From SIG622 sp045604705 (GTDB taxonomy: Bacteria; Bacillota; Clostridia; Oscillospirales; CAG-382), in NCBI GenBank assembly GCA_045604705.1, contig JAZUOO010000032.1, forward strand, positions 1 through 43,847: DNA of 43,847 nucleotides, written 5' to 3'. Numbering within the stretch: position 1 is the first letter of the stretch; each line of letters starts with the position of its first letter. The notes beneath the pieces were generated by a model, which was not told where the DNA came from, did not search any database, and was given only the letters and a program-made list of their open reading frames with translations. Positions 1 to 8,593 of the stretch are shown in pieces. The translations under genes were made by a program, and so were the position numbers.

Positions 1-1
1 T

Positions 2-622
2 TTATGGAGTTTGGATGACCACACCGGTTTCTTTGTTGTCCTTTTCAGTGCCCTCGCTTTTGTGCATAAATAAAGGAGCACTCGATGCAAGATACGGATA
101 CATAATAATCTTGAATATGTACCCAACACTCTGTACAAAGAAAATAATCGCAATGACATGGTTCATGCCCACAAACTCATCAATGGGCTTTGCCATGGAA
201 GCAACACCGGAGATAAGCTCAATAAGTCCGACACCCAAAAACCACTGCCAGCCACGGATATTTTCCTCATAAAGCTCAGTGGACTCGGTAAATTTCAAAA
301 CGCCGGATGCAAGCTCCCATATTCCGAAGAAAAACGGAATGACACTTGCAGGTATCATCTGATTGAACAGCGGAAAGAACGAAAGACAAACCGCCGAAAG
401 ACCGTCTGCAAGAAGCCAGTGACAGCCGTGAATCTTTTTGTGCTTAAAGCAATAAACGGTGAGATTCACACAGCCGACAAAAAGCATGGCAAGTCCAAGA
501 TGCGGAGCAATACTCATAAGCTGATTGTCCGGAACATTTATAACATGAAGTGCCGAGAAGAACAGAACGATCCCGGAAAAAGCCCATAAAATCCGTGTCC
601 ATGAAAAAGTCTTTTTTTGCAT
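2..622 (-). CDS. DUF308/HdeD-like multi-pass membrane protein
   Basis: A 206-residue, strongly hydrophobic protein with about six predicted membrane segments arranged as short helices separated by small polar loops. This is the pattern of the DUF308/HdeD family, whose members are linked to acid or general stress in some bacteria but have no defined reaction. The polar C-terminal tail of about 25 residues is probably cytoplasmic. The gene is complete, with its TAA stop at positions 2-4, and is read from a SigA-like promoter at 690-718. It diverges from the sugar kinase at 937. Function in this organism is unknown; the family call rests on topology and general resemblance. Confidence 0.6.
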   Translation of the reverse strand: MQKKTFSWTRILWAFSGIVLFFSALHVINVPDNQLMSIAPHLGLAMLFVGCVNLTVYCFKHKKIHGCHWLLADGLSAVCLSFFPLFNQMIPASVIPFFFGIWELASGVLKFTESTELYEENIRGWQWFLGVGLIELISGVASMAKPIDEFVGMNHVIAIIFFVQSVGYIFKIIMYPYLASSAPLFMHKSEGTEKDNKETGVVIQTP

Positions 623-689
623 ATAACGTCCCCTTTTTAATTAGAATGTTGCGGTCTGTCTGACTATTCGGCGAATATTTTACCCCAAT

Positions 690-718
690 AGTATATCATA
701 TGTATCCATCTATATCAA
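690..718 (-). promoter_or_regulatory. SigA-type promoter for the DUF308 gene
   Basis: On the minus strand the sequence reads TTGATA, a 17-bp spacer, then TATACT. The start codon lies about 70 bases downstream. Together with the promoter at 801-829 it makes 623-936 a divergent regulatory region; nothing else is evident in that stretch. Confidence 0.6.
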
Positions 719-800
719 CAATATTTTTTAAATTAATACCTAAAAATCCCCAAAAAGTTAATTTTCACTAAAATATATCCGATTCCATTATATTTTGGTA

Positions 801-829
801 TTGACATTTTGCCTGCCGTGATTTATAAT
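801..829 (+). promoter_or_regulatory. Consensus SigA promoter for the PfkB kinase gene
   Basis: Perfect TTGACA (801-806) and TATAAT (824-829) hexamers with a 17-bp spacer. This implies transcription starting near 836 and a leader of about 100 nt before the start codon at 937. A fully consensus promoter suggests strong expression. Confidence 0.8.
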
Positions 830-936
830 ATAAATGTTAGAGAATTTTATGAACTATCGGCTTGTTCAGGTAGCAAATAATAATTATAAAATATATTTTT
901 GTTTGTACCACTATGGTACAGAAAGGAAAGTCAAAT

Positions 937-1956
937 ATGAGAACAGTATGTTTCGGTGAAATTATGCTCAGACTCAATCCTCCGGCTTACGGAAGATTTA
1001 TCAACTCCGATGAATTCGAGGTAAACTACGGAGGTGGTGAAGCCAATGTATCCGTATCCCTCGCAAACTATGGTATGGATTCCGTATTTGTAACAAAGCT
1101 CCCGACTCACGAAATAGGTCAGGCAGCAGTAAATTCCCTTAGAGCTTACGGCGTTGATACAAGTGAAATTGTACGTGGCGGCGACAGAGTAGGTATCTAC
1201 TTCCTTGAAAACGGTGCATCCCAGAGACCCTCAAAGGTTATCTACGACAGAGCACACTCCGCTATCATGGAAGCACAGGCATCCGACTTTGATTGGGAAA
1301 AAATCCTGGATGGTGCAGACTGGTTCCACTTCACGGGTATCACTCCCGCACTTGGTGACAATGTAGCAGCTATCTGCCTTGACGCACTCAAGGTATGTAA
1401 GAAAAAAGGTATTAAGGTAAGTTGCGACCTTAACTTCAGAAAGAAGCTCTGGACAAGTGAAAAAGCAGGCAAGGTAATGGGCGAGCTCATGCCTTACGTT
1501 AACGTATGTATCGCAAACGAAGAAGATGCAGAAAAGGTATTCGGTATCAAGGCTGCAAACACAGACGTCGAATCCGGCAAGGTAGAGCACGAAGCATACA
1601 AGAGCGTTGCAAAGCAGCTAAAAGACAGATTCGGCTTTGAAAAGGTTGCAATCACACTCAGAAGCTCCATTTCCGCCAATGACAACGACTGGGCAGCAAT
1701 GCTTTACGCCGATGATGAATACTACTTCTCCAACACCTACCACATCCACATCGTAGACAGAGTAGGCGGCGGCGACTCCTTTGGCGGCGGTCTTATCTAC
1801 GCAATTCTCGCAGGCAAGAAGAATCAGGACATCATCGAATTTGCAGTTGCGGCTTCCTGCCTTAAGCACTCCATCGCAGGTGACGTTAACCTCGTTTCCG
1901 TAGACGAAGTCGAAAGCCTTATCAAAAACGGCGGCTCGGGTAGAGTGCAGAGATAA
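937..1956 (+). CDS. kdgK: PfkB-family carbohydrate kinase, 2-keto-3-deoxygluconate kinase-like
   Basis: A 339-residue ribokinase/PfkB-fold kinase. The N-terminal segment (CFGEIMLRL, then YGGGEANVSVSLANYG) is the sugar-binding region typical of KDG and fructose-type kinases. The C-terminal ATP-site signature reads DRVGGGDSFGGG, with the catalytic aspartate in GGGD. By family it phosphorylates a sugar or sugar acid with ATP in the cytoplasm; KDG is the best guess but the exact substrate cannot be read from sequence. I chose the ATG at 937 rather than the in-frame ATG at 913 because the purine-rich ribosome-binding site AAAGGAAAG lies between them at 922-930. It is monocistronic, between a consensus promoter and a terminator at 2264-2299. 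Confidence 0.8.
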   Translation: MRTVCFGEIMLRLNPPAYGRFINSDEFEVNYGGGEANVSVSLANYGMDSVFVTKLPTHEIGQAAVNSLRAYGVDTSEIVRGGDRVGIYFLENGASQRPSKVIYDRAHSAIMEAQASDFDWEKILDGADWFHFTGITPALGDNVAAICLDALKVCKKKGIKVSCDLNFRKKLWTSEKAGKVMGELMPYVNVCIANEEDAEKVFGIKAANTDVESGKVEHEAYKSVAKQLKDRFGFEKVAITLRSSISANDNDWAAMLYADDEYYFSNTYHIHIVDRVGGGDSFGGGLIYAILAGKKNQDIIEFAVAASCLKHSIAGDVNLVSVDEVESLIKNGGSGRVQR

Positions 1957-2263
1957 GCCTTATTGTCAGGGACTCTGTCCCCGACACCCCTGCAAGGAAG
2001 CCGAGGGCTCCCTTGACCCACGAATATAGCCAAACTCGCTGTGCTCCTTTGACCGGGGGCGAGTGGTGATTGCGGATGTGTTCGGAATTGGAGGCTTTTT
2101 GTGGGGTTGCAGATTTACAGTTATATTCCGTGCAAGCCTCCAAAGACTACGAAGGAGTCTTTCACATGGTCGGGTCGCATGGAAGTATAAGTGAAAGGTG
2201 TAATTTTTCGCTTTTACGAAACTGCAGTCAATACAAAGCATACATTAAATAAACACATCAAAA
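1957..2263. other. Non-coding stretch after the sugar kinase, repeat-like
   Basis: No credible gene. The first part (about 1963-2060) is GC-richer than its surroundings and rich in short inverted repeats such as GGGACtctGTCCC. This resembles the intergenic repeat-like sequences scattered through related gut Clostridia, but only one copy is visible in this window. Short open frames across it lack ribosome-binding sites and recognisable content. Confidence 0.3.
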
Positions 2264-2299
2264 CCTCGGCATCGGTAACATCCTTTGTCGAGGCTTTTT
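2264..2299 (+). terminator. Rho-independent terminator downstream of the sugar kinase
   Basis: Stem CCTCGGCA (2264-2271) pairs with TGTCGAGG (2286-2293), including one G-U pair, followed by C and five T. It probably ends the kinase transcript. The flanking A-run could also give weak termination for spoIIE on the minus strand. Confidence 0.7.
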
Positions 2300-2371
2300 A
2301 TATAAATAGAAGATTTCCGCCGTAACCCCCTCAAACATCAAAAAATCAATTTTGCATTTTGCATTCTGCAT

Positions 2372-4729
2372 TCATTTAACTCTCACCATTACACAACTCA
2401 TATCATCATCATGTACCGTCATCGACACCGCCATATCCAAAATTTTTCCTGCAATAACTTCAAGCGGCTGTCCCTTGGAGCTGTTCATAATATCACAAAG
2501 TGCCGTCCCGCAATCAATGGACGAAGTAATACCGTCCGACAGCATAATAATAAGATCTCCCGGAAAAATATCAAAGGAAGTGTTCTCCGCAGAAAATCCC
2601 TCGATAATTCCACATGGCGGCGTGTCCGAGGATACCTTGAAAAGCTTGGTGCTTCTGAGCAAATACGCAGGTGCAGCCCCCGCCTTGACAAAGGATGCTT
2701 TCTTTTTTATAAGATCCACCTCCAGAAGATCCACCCCCGAAAAACACTCCTTGTTCTTTGACATCAAAAGATTATTAAGAAGCTCCATGGTCACACCTTT
2801 ACCTGCACCGCCTGATAACAGCTTTTCCACAAACACGGACGTAAGCCGTGAAGTCATCGCCGCATCACGTCCGCTTCCCATTCCATCGGCGATAAGAGCG
2901 TAAAAATAACTGTCGTCGCTCCTGAAAAAGGATACCGTGTCACCGCTGACCGTCTCACCGTTTTTGGTGTGGGAAGCCGTTACGTATTCGGTGCATATCA
3001 CTTCCTTGGATCTTAAGCGTACCGTGAATGTTCCTTCCTCGTCAAGAATAAATTCGGGCGTGTCAAAAAGCTCCGCACATTCCGCACTGTAAAATGCCGC
3101 AAGATTATCTGAAGGTGTATTTATACATGAGACCGGCACAGCACAAATGTCGAGAGTCTTTTTTCTCGTTCCGTAAACCGTTACTCCTTCGTTTATAATA
3201 CCAAGCTTTTTCGTAGCACCGCTTGCAAGTGCCGTAAGTTTGCTGTCATAGTAAACATCCTCCGAGGATATACGTGATGTATATTTCAAAATTCTGCCGA
3301 GTGTCGCGTATTCATAGGCAAGGATTTCGGTCTTATTGTTGTTGAATCGCTCTGACAACAGCTTTTTGTATTCGCCATTTAGATTCTCTGTTATGGGGAG
3401 TACATTTTTGCAGCAGCGTGTGAGCCTTTCCGGAAGCATGGAAGATGTCAGCTTATCGGAAATGAGACTCGCTGCAATCTTCCTGTCGCACCAAAACTGT
3501 TTGTGACTGCAGCCGTAAAAATCCGGGCACTTGGAACAAGCCTTCGCAGAACATACCGACACGAGAGCTTGTACCTCATCTTCAGACGGAAATCTCATCC
3601 TGTTTGAAAAACCAAAGCACAGCTTTGACACCGCACCGAATGCTCCGGAAAGTGCTGACATTCTGTTTGTGTAGACCTCTGCCACGGTCTCCCTTTGAAT
3701 CGAAGTTTTCAGATCATACTCTGTTTTTTTTGAAGAAATTATAAGTCCTACCGGCATAAATCCCAGAGTCCCTATAACAACGGCAAGCAGGACATCTGCC
3801 GAATCCTTGGCAGAAACAGTAAACAATGAGATTATAAAGGCACACAATGCAAACAGCGGATAAACGAGAATCTGTCGTCTTTCATATAGCGTGGTAAATA
3901 AAAACGCCGCAATACAAAGGGGAGCACAGAAAACAAAATTCAACGTTGCAAGTCCGAAGACAGCCCCCGCGGGTACACCTGCATATCCGTCAAAAATTGT
4001 GCAGAAAAGAAGAGTACACACACAAGCTGCAAAATATGCTGCCGATGAAAAAGGGAGAAAGGAACAGGACATAATAAGACAAGCACAGAAAAAACACAGC
4101 GAAATCCGTACCTGAGACTGATTAAATCTCTCCTTTGACGTTACGGGATAAAACAAAATTACCGCGAGAGGGATGCCGATGATATAACAAGCACAGCACG
4201 AAATAAGGTTAAATCCTGACACATCCCCCGGAACAGTTCCTGAAGAAACCGAAAGAAACATGGCACAGGAAACAAAAAACGCTGTAACAAAGGCTAAAAG
4301 AATCCGTGCTTTTCTGCTCTCCGAAAAATTGTCCGATAAAAGAATCTTCCTTATTATGTATATAAGAGTATTTACACCGAAAAAAGCGAACCCCAACCAC
4401 GGATATGTAAGTGCGGCAATCGCACTGCCGGCATAAACAAAAAAGGACAGTCGCCCGGATGCAATGAGAAAAGCAAGCCCCAGCGGATAAGCCATGTAGT
4501 CAACAGTGCATATTCCAAATAAGAATCCTGCAACACAAAGTCCGACACATTTTCCGATTCCGACGATATTTCGCAGTGTTTCGTCGTCACAAAGAAACTT
4601 TGCCGCAGCGGAGCTCTTCACGCCGTCCCAAAGCCTTCGCCGAAAAGAGGTTAATATCTTTTTCATTCTGTTAAATAACGAAGATACCCGCTTTTTGATA
4701 GTCGACCCGGATTTTTCAGTCCAATTCAT
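2372..4729 (-). CDS. spoIIE: Stage II sporulation protein E, membrane-bound PP2C-type phosphatase
   Basis: A 785-residue protein with SpoIIE architecture. It has a short basic N-terminus, then roughly ten hydrophobic segments over residues ~50-330, a central linker containing a cysteine cluster (about residues 385-410), and a C-terminal PP2C phosphatase domain. The phosphatase motifs IADGMGSGRDA and MLSDGI are visible. In Bacillus, SpoIIE dephosphorylates SpoIIAA-P to activate SigF in the forespore and also binds FtsZ at the polar septum. A ribosome-binding site (GAGAGGA) precedes the ATG. It diverges from the ribosomal operon, with a Spo0A-box-like site between them. The gene is intact and, with spoVAC at 28.4 kb, marks a spore former. 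Confidence 0.95.
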   Translation of the reverse strand: MNWTEKSGSTIKKRVSSLFNRMKKILTSFRRRLWDGVKSSAAAKFLCDDETLRNIVGIGKCVGLCVAGFLFGICTVDYMAYPLGLAFLIASGRLSFFVYAGSAIAALTYPWLGFAFFGVNTLIYIIRKILLSDNFSESRKARILLAFVTAFFVSCAMFLSVSSGTVPGDVSGFNLISCCACYIIGIPLAVILFYPVTSKERFNQSQVRISLCFFCACLIMSCSFLPFSSAAYFAACVCTLLFCTIFDGYAGVPAGAVFGLATLNFVFCAPLCIAAFLFTTLYERRQILVYPLFALCAFIISLFTVSAKDSADVLLAVVIGTLGFMPVGLIISSKKTEYDLKTSIQRETVAEVYTNRMSALSGAFGAVSKLCFGFSNRMRFPSEDEVQALVSVCSAKACSKCPDFYGCSHKQFWCDRKIAASLISDKLTSSMLPERLTRCCKNVLPITENLNGEYKKLLSERFNNNKTEILAYEYATLGRILKYTSRISSEDVYYDSKLTALASGATKKLGIINEGVTVYGTRKKTLDICAVPVSCINTPSDNLAAFYSAECAELFDTPEFILDEEGTFTVRLRSKEVICTEYVTASHTKNGETVSGDTVSFFRSDDSYFYALIADGMGSGRDAAMTSRLTSVFVEKLLSGGAGKGVTMELLNNLLMSKNKECFSGVDLLEVDLIKKKASFVKAGAAPAYLLRSTKLFKVSSDTPPCGIIEGFSAENTSFDIFPGDLIIMLSDGITSSIDCGTALCDIMNSSKGQPLEVIAGKILDMAVSMTVHDDDMSCVMVRVK

Positions 4730-4874
4730 TTTTTAATCCTCTCTTTTTTTGTTGTTTTCCGAATTTTTTGCCGATTTTCTGCCGTCTTTTGCCGCATTCT
4801 CACGCATTTTGAAAGCAAAAATTTCAACTTATTCTTGAATCGCTACAATATTACTACAACATATGGGCAATTAT

Positions 4875-4882
4875 TTGTCGAA
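4875..4882 (-). promoter_or_regulatory. Candidate Spo0A box upstream of spoIIE
   Basis: The minus strand reads TTCGACAA, the canonical 0A-box core, 146 bases upstream of the spoIIE start codon. spoIIE is a direct Spo0A-P target in Bacillus, which makes the site credible. No clear SigA -35/-10 pair with the unusual long spacing of Bacillus spoIIE could be assigned. An 8-bp match can arise by chance. Confidence 0.5.
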
Positions 4883-4937
4883 GTAGACTCAATATATCGA
4901 ATTTACAATTTAGTTACATATTTCTTCCGATAAAACC

Positions 4938-4966
4938 TTGACAAATAAATACATTTATAGTATACT
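4938..4966 (+). promoter_or_regulatory. Strong SigA promoter of the S10-spc-alpha ribosomal operon
   Basis: TTGACA (4938-4943), a 17-bp spacer, then TATACT (4961-4966). The implied start is near 4973, giving a leader of about 490 nt before rpsJ. No other equally good promoter was noticed within the ribosomal cluster, so it probably drives most or all of it. Confidence 0.85.
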
Positions 4967-4972
4967 GTCAAG

Positions 4973-5458
4973 GCTTGATGTGCGATGAAGCGGGAGGTTG
5001 CGGTGAGCGAACCTTATCCTACAGGGTAGGGAAAGCAACAGCCGGTAATTTCCGTGGAGTATGTCCGACAACCGGGCGACAGCAAATACTGAGCCACAAG
5101 CAAATGCGCACCGATTAAACAATCCTTTCAAGCAGGGAAGTGTCTTCGGATGGCGGTTTGTTTCGGCTTTTGGTTCTTTCTTAACATTCAGGCACGGAAC
5201 GGCACACAGTTGTGTGTACGCCGTGGGACGATTGTGCGTTTGCGGAATCTTCATGTTGGATTCTGCGGCGTTTAAAAGCAAAGAAGTCAAAGAAGCTACC
5301 CGGATTTTTCCCCCATTCGGTTTGGGAAGAATTCGGTTTTTATTCGGGTAAAACATGAAACGCCCGGATGAGTGTTCAGAATTTTCTGTGTCACATTTAT
5401 TATTCCATGCCGAAAAGTTGAGAATCGGCGCAAAATTTTAAAGGAGGCAAAACAGAAA
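4973..5458 (+). ncRNA. Long structured leader of the S10 operon
   Basis: About 490 nt of non-coding RNA between the promoter and rpsJ. It carries several inverted repeats, for example ACGGC...GCCGT around CACACA/TGTGTG near 5206-5231. A strong stem with a T-run lies at 5300-5344. Short open frames on both strands (5061-5351 plus, 4955-5356 minus) have no homology I recognise and follow the stems, so I treat them as shadows. S10-operon leaders are known sites of ribosomal-protein autoregulation (L4 in Escherichia coli); a comparable role here is inference. Confidence 0.6.
5300..5344 (+). terminator. Probable transcription attenuator in the S10 leader
   Basis: CCGGATTTTTCCC (5300-5312) pairs with GGGAAGAATTCGG (5324-5336) over 13 bp, including two G-U pairs, followed immediately by TTTTTATT. 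This is a good intrinsic terminator placed about 115 nt before rpsJ and inside the leader, as expected for attenuation. An upstream GGGAAA...CCGG segment near 5028-5045 could compete for its 5' strand, which is speculative. Confidence 0.6.
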
Positions 5459-5767
5459 ATGGCAAACGAGAAAATCAGAATCAGACTCAAGGCGTATGAC
5501 CACACACTTATCGATCAGGCTGCTGAAAAGATAGTTGAAACAGCAAAGAGAAACGATGCTAAGGTGTCCGGTCCCATTCCGCTCCCCACAGAAAAGGAAA
5601 TCGTTACAATTCTTCGTGCGGTTCACAAGTATAAGGACGCAAGAGAACAGTTCGAGTTCCGTACACACAAGAGACTTATCGACATTCTCAAGCCTACACA
5701 GAAGACAGTAGACGCTCTCATGAGCCTCGAACTTCCTGCAGGCGTAGAAATCGAAATCAAACTTTAA
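5459..5767 (+). CDS. rpsJ: 30S ribosomal protein S10
   Basis: A 102-residue protein matching S10 end to end (IRIRLKAYDHTLIDQAAEKIVETA... to the VEIEIKL end). It sits in the head of the 30S subunit and, as NusE, also takes part in transcription antitermination. The ATG at 5459 follows an AAGGAGG site, so longer in-frame starts upstream were rejected. It is the first gene of the superoperon here: no rpsL, rpsG, fusA or tuf genes lie upstream in the window. A 246-nt structured gap separates it from rplC. Confidence 0.97.
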   Translation: MANEKIRIRLKAYDHTLIDQAAEKIVETAKRNDAKVSGPIPLPTEKEIVTILRAVHKYKDAREQFEFRTHKRLIDILKPTQKTVDALMSLELPAGVEIEIKL

Positions 5768-5804
5768 GTTTGATGCTTAAGCTCTGAGTAAAAATTACCC
5801 ACGC

Positions 5805-5945
5805 TTTAATTTTCCTTAATATTTATATAGGCTTCCGTTACAAGCCGAAAAAAATCAAGGAAGTTAAATACGCCATCACACGCTTTTGCCGGCGGTGACA
5901 GGCAGCCCCTGATTTATCAGTGGTCACGTTGGCGAGCTGCCCGGA
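5805..5945 (+). ncRNA. Structured RNA element between rpsJ and rplC
   Basis: The 246-nt rpsJ-rplC gap is unusually long for this operon. It holds a nested structure: TTCCTT/AAGGAA outer arms near 5812-5862 around GGCTT (5830-5834)/AAGCC (5842-5846). A second stem joins GGCAGC (5901-5906) to GCTGCC (5936-5941), enclosing CTGATttATCAG (5909-5920). An alternative GTGAC/GTCAC pairing would compete. This looks like a cis-regulatory element controlling L3 and downstream genes, but I cannot assign it to a named RNA family. Confidence 0.45.
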
Positions 5946-6013
5946 GGACAAGAAACATACCTCAATAGGCAAATTCAAGGCACGCCAACCAATAACCTAA
6001 GGAGGAAAACAAA

Positions 6014-6643
6014 ATGAAAAAGGCAATTATCGGCAAGAAGCTCGGAATGACTCAGATCTTCGACGAAAACGGAAACGTAATTCCCGTAACAGTCATCGAA
6101 GCAGGTCCCTGCCCCGTAGTTCAGAAGAAGACAGTTGAAAACGACGGTTACGACGCAGTTCAGCTCGGCTTTATGGACATCGCGGAAAGAAAGGTAACAA
6201 AGCCCGTCAAGGGTCATTTCGCAAAGGCAAACATCTCCCTCAAGAAGCACCTGAAGGAATTCAGACTTGATGACGCAGCTTCCATGAATGTTGGCGACGA
6301 AATCAAGGCTGACGTATTCGCAGCAGGTGAAAAGGTTGACGTAACAGGCATCACAAAGGGTCACGGTTTCTCCGGTGTTACAGTTCGTTGGAACGCTTCA
6401 ACACAGGAAAAGACTCACGGTGTAGGCCCCGTTCACCGTCACATCGGTTCTGTAGGTATGAACTCCACACCTTCCAGAATCTTCAAGAACAAGCACATGC
6501 CCGGTCAGTACGGTCATGAGCAGGTTACAACTCTCAACCTTGATGTTGTAAAGATCGACGCTGAAAAGAACCTCATCGCTATCAAGGGCGCAGTTCCCGG
6601 AAAGCGCGGCGGTATCGTATTCATCCGTTCATCAGTAAAGTAA
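6014..6643 (+). CDS. rplC: 50S ribosomal protein L3
   Basis: A 209-residue L3 beginning MKKAIIGKKLGMTQIF and containing the central loop KGHGFSGVTVRWN and the HRHIGSVGMNSTPSRIFKNKHMPGQYG region that reaches toward the peptidyl-transferase centre. L3 is a primary 23S-binding assembly protein. Start is fixed by AAGGAGG at 6000-6006. Length and ends match the bacterial family. rplD follows after 18 bases. Confidence 0.97.
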   Translation: MKKAIIGKKLGMTQIFDENGNVIPVTVIEAGPCPVVQKKTVENDGYDAVQLGFMDIAERKVTKPVKGHFAKANISLKKHLKEFRLDDAASMNVGDEIKADVFAAGEKVDVTGITKGHGFSGVTVRWNASTQEKTHGVGPVHRHIGSVGMNSTPSRIFKNKHMPGQYGHEQVTTLNLDVVKIDAEKNLIAIKGAVPGKRGGIVFIRSSVK

Positions 6644-6661
6644 GCGAAGGAGGAAGAATAA

Positions 6662-7282
6662 ATGCCTAACGTAAAGATGTATGATATGGCAGGAAACGAA
6701 AAGGGCGAAATTACTCTCGCTGAAGGTATATTCGGTATCGAAGTAAACGTTCCCGTTCTTCATTCCGTTATCCGTGCATATCTTTTGAATCAGAGACAGG
6801 GTACACAGAGTACCAAGACAAGAGCAGAGGTTTCCGGCGGCGGTATCAAGCCCTGGAAGCAGAAGGGTACAGGACGTGCACGTCAGGGCTCCACAAGATC
6901 TCCTCAGTGGACACACGGCGGTATCGCATTCGGACCTAAGCCCCGTGACTGGAGAGTTTCCATCAACAAGAAGGTTAAGAGACTTGCTATGCAGTCTGCA
7001 TTCTCTTCTAAGGCTGAGGAAGGCAAGATCGCAGTTATCGACGCTCTCGCTATGACAGAATATAAGACAAAGACAATAGCTAATATGCTGAAGGCTCTCG
7101 GTGCAAAGAAGGCTCTCATCGTTCTTCCCGAGGTTGATAAGTTTGTTGTTGCATCCGCATCCAACATTCCCGGCGTAAAGACAGCTATTCCCGGAACACT
7201 CAATGCTTACGACATCCTCAAGTACGATATGCTTATCCTCGCTAAGGATGCAGTAGCTAAGATCGAGGAGGTATACGCATAA
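6662..7282 (+). CDS. rplD: 50S ribosomal protein L4
   Basis: A 206-residue L4 with the expected extended loop (KTRAEVSGGGIKPWKQKGTG, then ARQGSTRSPQW) that lines the exit tunnel. In E. coli L4 represses its own operon through the S10 leader, so it is the first candidate effector of the leader at 4973-5458; that role is not shown in Firmicutes. The stop codon overlaps the rplW start (TAATG at 7280-7284), giving translational coupling. Confidence 0.97.
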   Translation: MPNVKMYDMAGNEKGEITLAEGIFGIEVNVPVLHSVIRAYLLNQRQGTQSTKTRAEVSGGGIKPWKQKGTGRARQGSTRSPQWTHGGIAFGPKPRDWRVSINKKVKRLAMQSAFSSKAEEGKIAVIDALAMTEYKTKTIANMLKALGAKKALIVLPEVDKFVVASASNIPGVKTAIPGTLNAYDILKYDMLILAKDAVAKIEEVYA

Positions 7283-7575
7283 TGAAAACAATGCATGACG
7301 TAATCATCCGCCCGATTATCACAGAAGCAAGTATGGACAGACTCGCTGACAAGAAGTACACCTTCGAAGTTGCAGCGTCTTCCAACAAGATTGAGATCAA
7401 GAAGGCTTGCGAAGAACTTTTCGGCGTAAAGGTTGAAAAGGTTACAGTAATCAATATGAAGTCCAAGAGCAAGAGAGTTGGCTATCACTTCGGCGAAACT
7501 TCCGAATGGAAGAAGGCTATTGTTAAGCTTACCGAAGATTCCAAGACAATCGAGTTCTTCGACGAAATGATGTAA
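7282..7575 (+). CDS. rplW: 50S ribosomal protein L23
   Basis: A 97-residue L23 (HDVIIRPIITEASMDRLADKKYTFEV at the start). It sits at the tunnel exit and is the docking site for trigger factor and SRP. The start overlaps the rplD stop by one base and an AGGAGG lies in the end of rplD. Full length, with no anomalies. A 111-nt gap follows before rplB. Confidence 0.97.
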   Translation: MKTMHDVIIRPIITEASMDRLADKKYTFEVAASSNKIEIKKACEELFGVKVEKVTVINMKSKSKRVGYHFGETSEWKKAIVKLTEDSKTIEFFDEMM

Positions 7576-7686
7576 TTTACAAAATAAGACGGAAACTGCA
7601 TCGGGGTATCGACAACGGCAGGGCGGTACGGCAAAGACAAACAGAAACCGGTGCAAAGAAAGAAACTGCCGAGAAATGGAGTAATC

Positions 7687-8520
7687 ATGGCTAACAAGAC
7701 ATTCAAACCTACTACTCCGGCCAGAAGAAATATGACTGTTCCGGGCTTTGAGGAAATTACAAAGAAGACTCCCGAAAAAAGCCTTATTACAGTTCTTAAG
7801 AAGCATGCCGGACGTAATAATACAGGTAAAATCACCGTTCGTCACCAGGGCGGCGGCAACAGAATAAAGTACAGAATTATCGACTTCAAGAAGAACATTC
7901 AGGATGTTCCCGCAAAGGTTCTCGGAATCGAATACGATCCCAACAGATCCGCTTACATCGCTCTTCTTCAGTACGAAACAGGCGAAAAGACATACAGCAT
8001 CGCTCCCGTTGGCCTCACAGCAGGCGACACTGTAATCAACAGCTCAAACGCAGACATCAAGGTTGGTAACGTTCTTCCTATCGCAAATATCCCCGTAGGT
8101 ACCGTTATTCACAACATTGAGCTCTACCCCGGTAAGGGCGCACAGCTTGTTCGTTCAGCAGGTGTTTTCGCACAGCTCATGGCTAAGGAAAACGGAGTTG
8201 CTCAGGTAAGACTTCCCTCCGGTGAAGTAAGAATCGTAAGACTTGACTGTAAGGCAACAATCGGTCAGGTAGGCAACACCGAACACGAAAACATCAAGAT
8301 CGGTAAAGCAGGTAAGAAGCGTCACATGGGCATCCGTCCTACAGTCCGCGGTTCGGTAATGAACCCCTGCGACCATCCTCACGGTGGTGGTGAAGGACGT
8401 GCACCTATCGGTAGACCCACTCCTGTTACACCTTGGGGCAAGCCTACTATCGGTTACAAGACCAGAAACAAGAAGGCAAGAACCAATAAGTTCATCGTTA
8501 AGAGAAGAAACGACAAGTAA
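7687..8520 (+). CDS. rplB: 50S ribosomal protein L2
   Basis: A 277-residue L2, the usual bacterial length. The conserved HPHGGGEGR segment, whose histidine lies near the peptidyl-transferase centre, is present near residue 230. I start at the ATG at 7687 (MANKTFKPTTPARRNM) because it matches the family N-terminus. The in-frame ATG at 7651 would add twelve residues with no counterpart. The upstream Shine-Dalgarno sequence is only modest (GGAG at 7678-7681). Confidence 0.96.
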   Translation: MANKTFKPTTPARRNMTVPGFEEITKKTPEKSLITVLKKHAGRNNTGKITVRHQGGGNRIKYRIIDFKKNIQDVPAKVLGIEYDPNRSAYIALLQYETGEKTYSIAPVGLTAGDTVINSSNADIKVGNVLPIANIPVGTVIHNIELYPGKGAQLVRSAGVFAQLMAKENGVAQVRLPSGEVRIVRLDCKATIGQVGNTEHENIKIGKAGKKRHMGIRPTVRGSVMNPCDHPHGGGEGRAPIGRPTPVTPWGKPTIGYKTRNKKARTNKFIVKRRNDK

Positions 8521-8593
8521 TATAGCGGCGTAAAATGCGGTACAGTGTAAAAATCCGCAGACGCTCTCCAAAATCTTATAAGGAGGCAAACAA

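Noticed and set aside
913..936. Longer start of the sugar kinase at ATG 913
   Set aside because: It would place the ribosome-binding site inside the coding region; the ATG at 937 is properly spaced and fits the family.
4955..5356. Open frames on both strands in the S10 leader
   Set aside because: They follow inverted repeats of the leader RNA and have no credible start signals or family resemblance.
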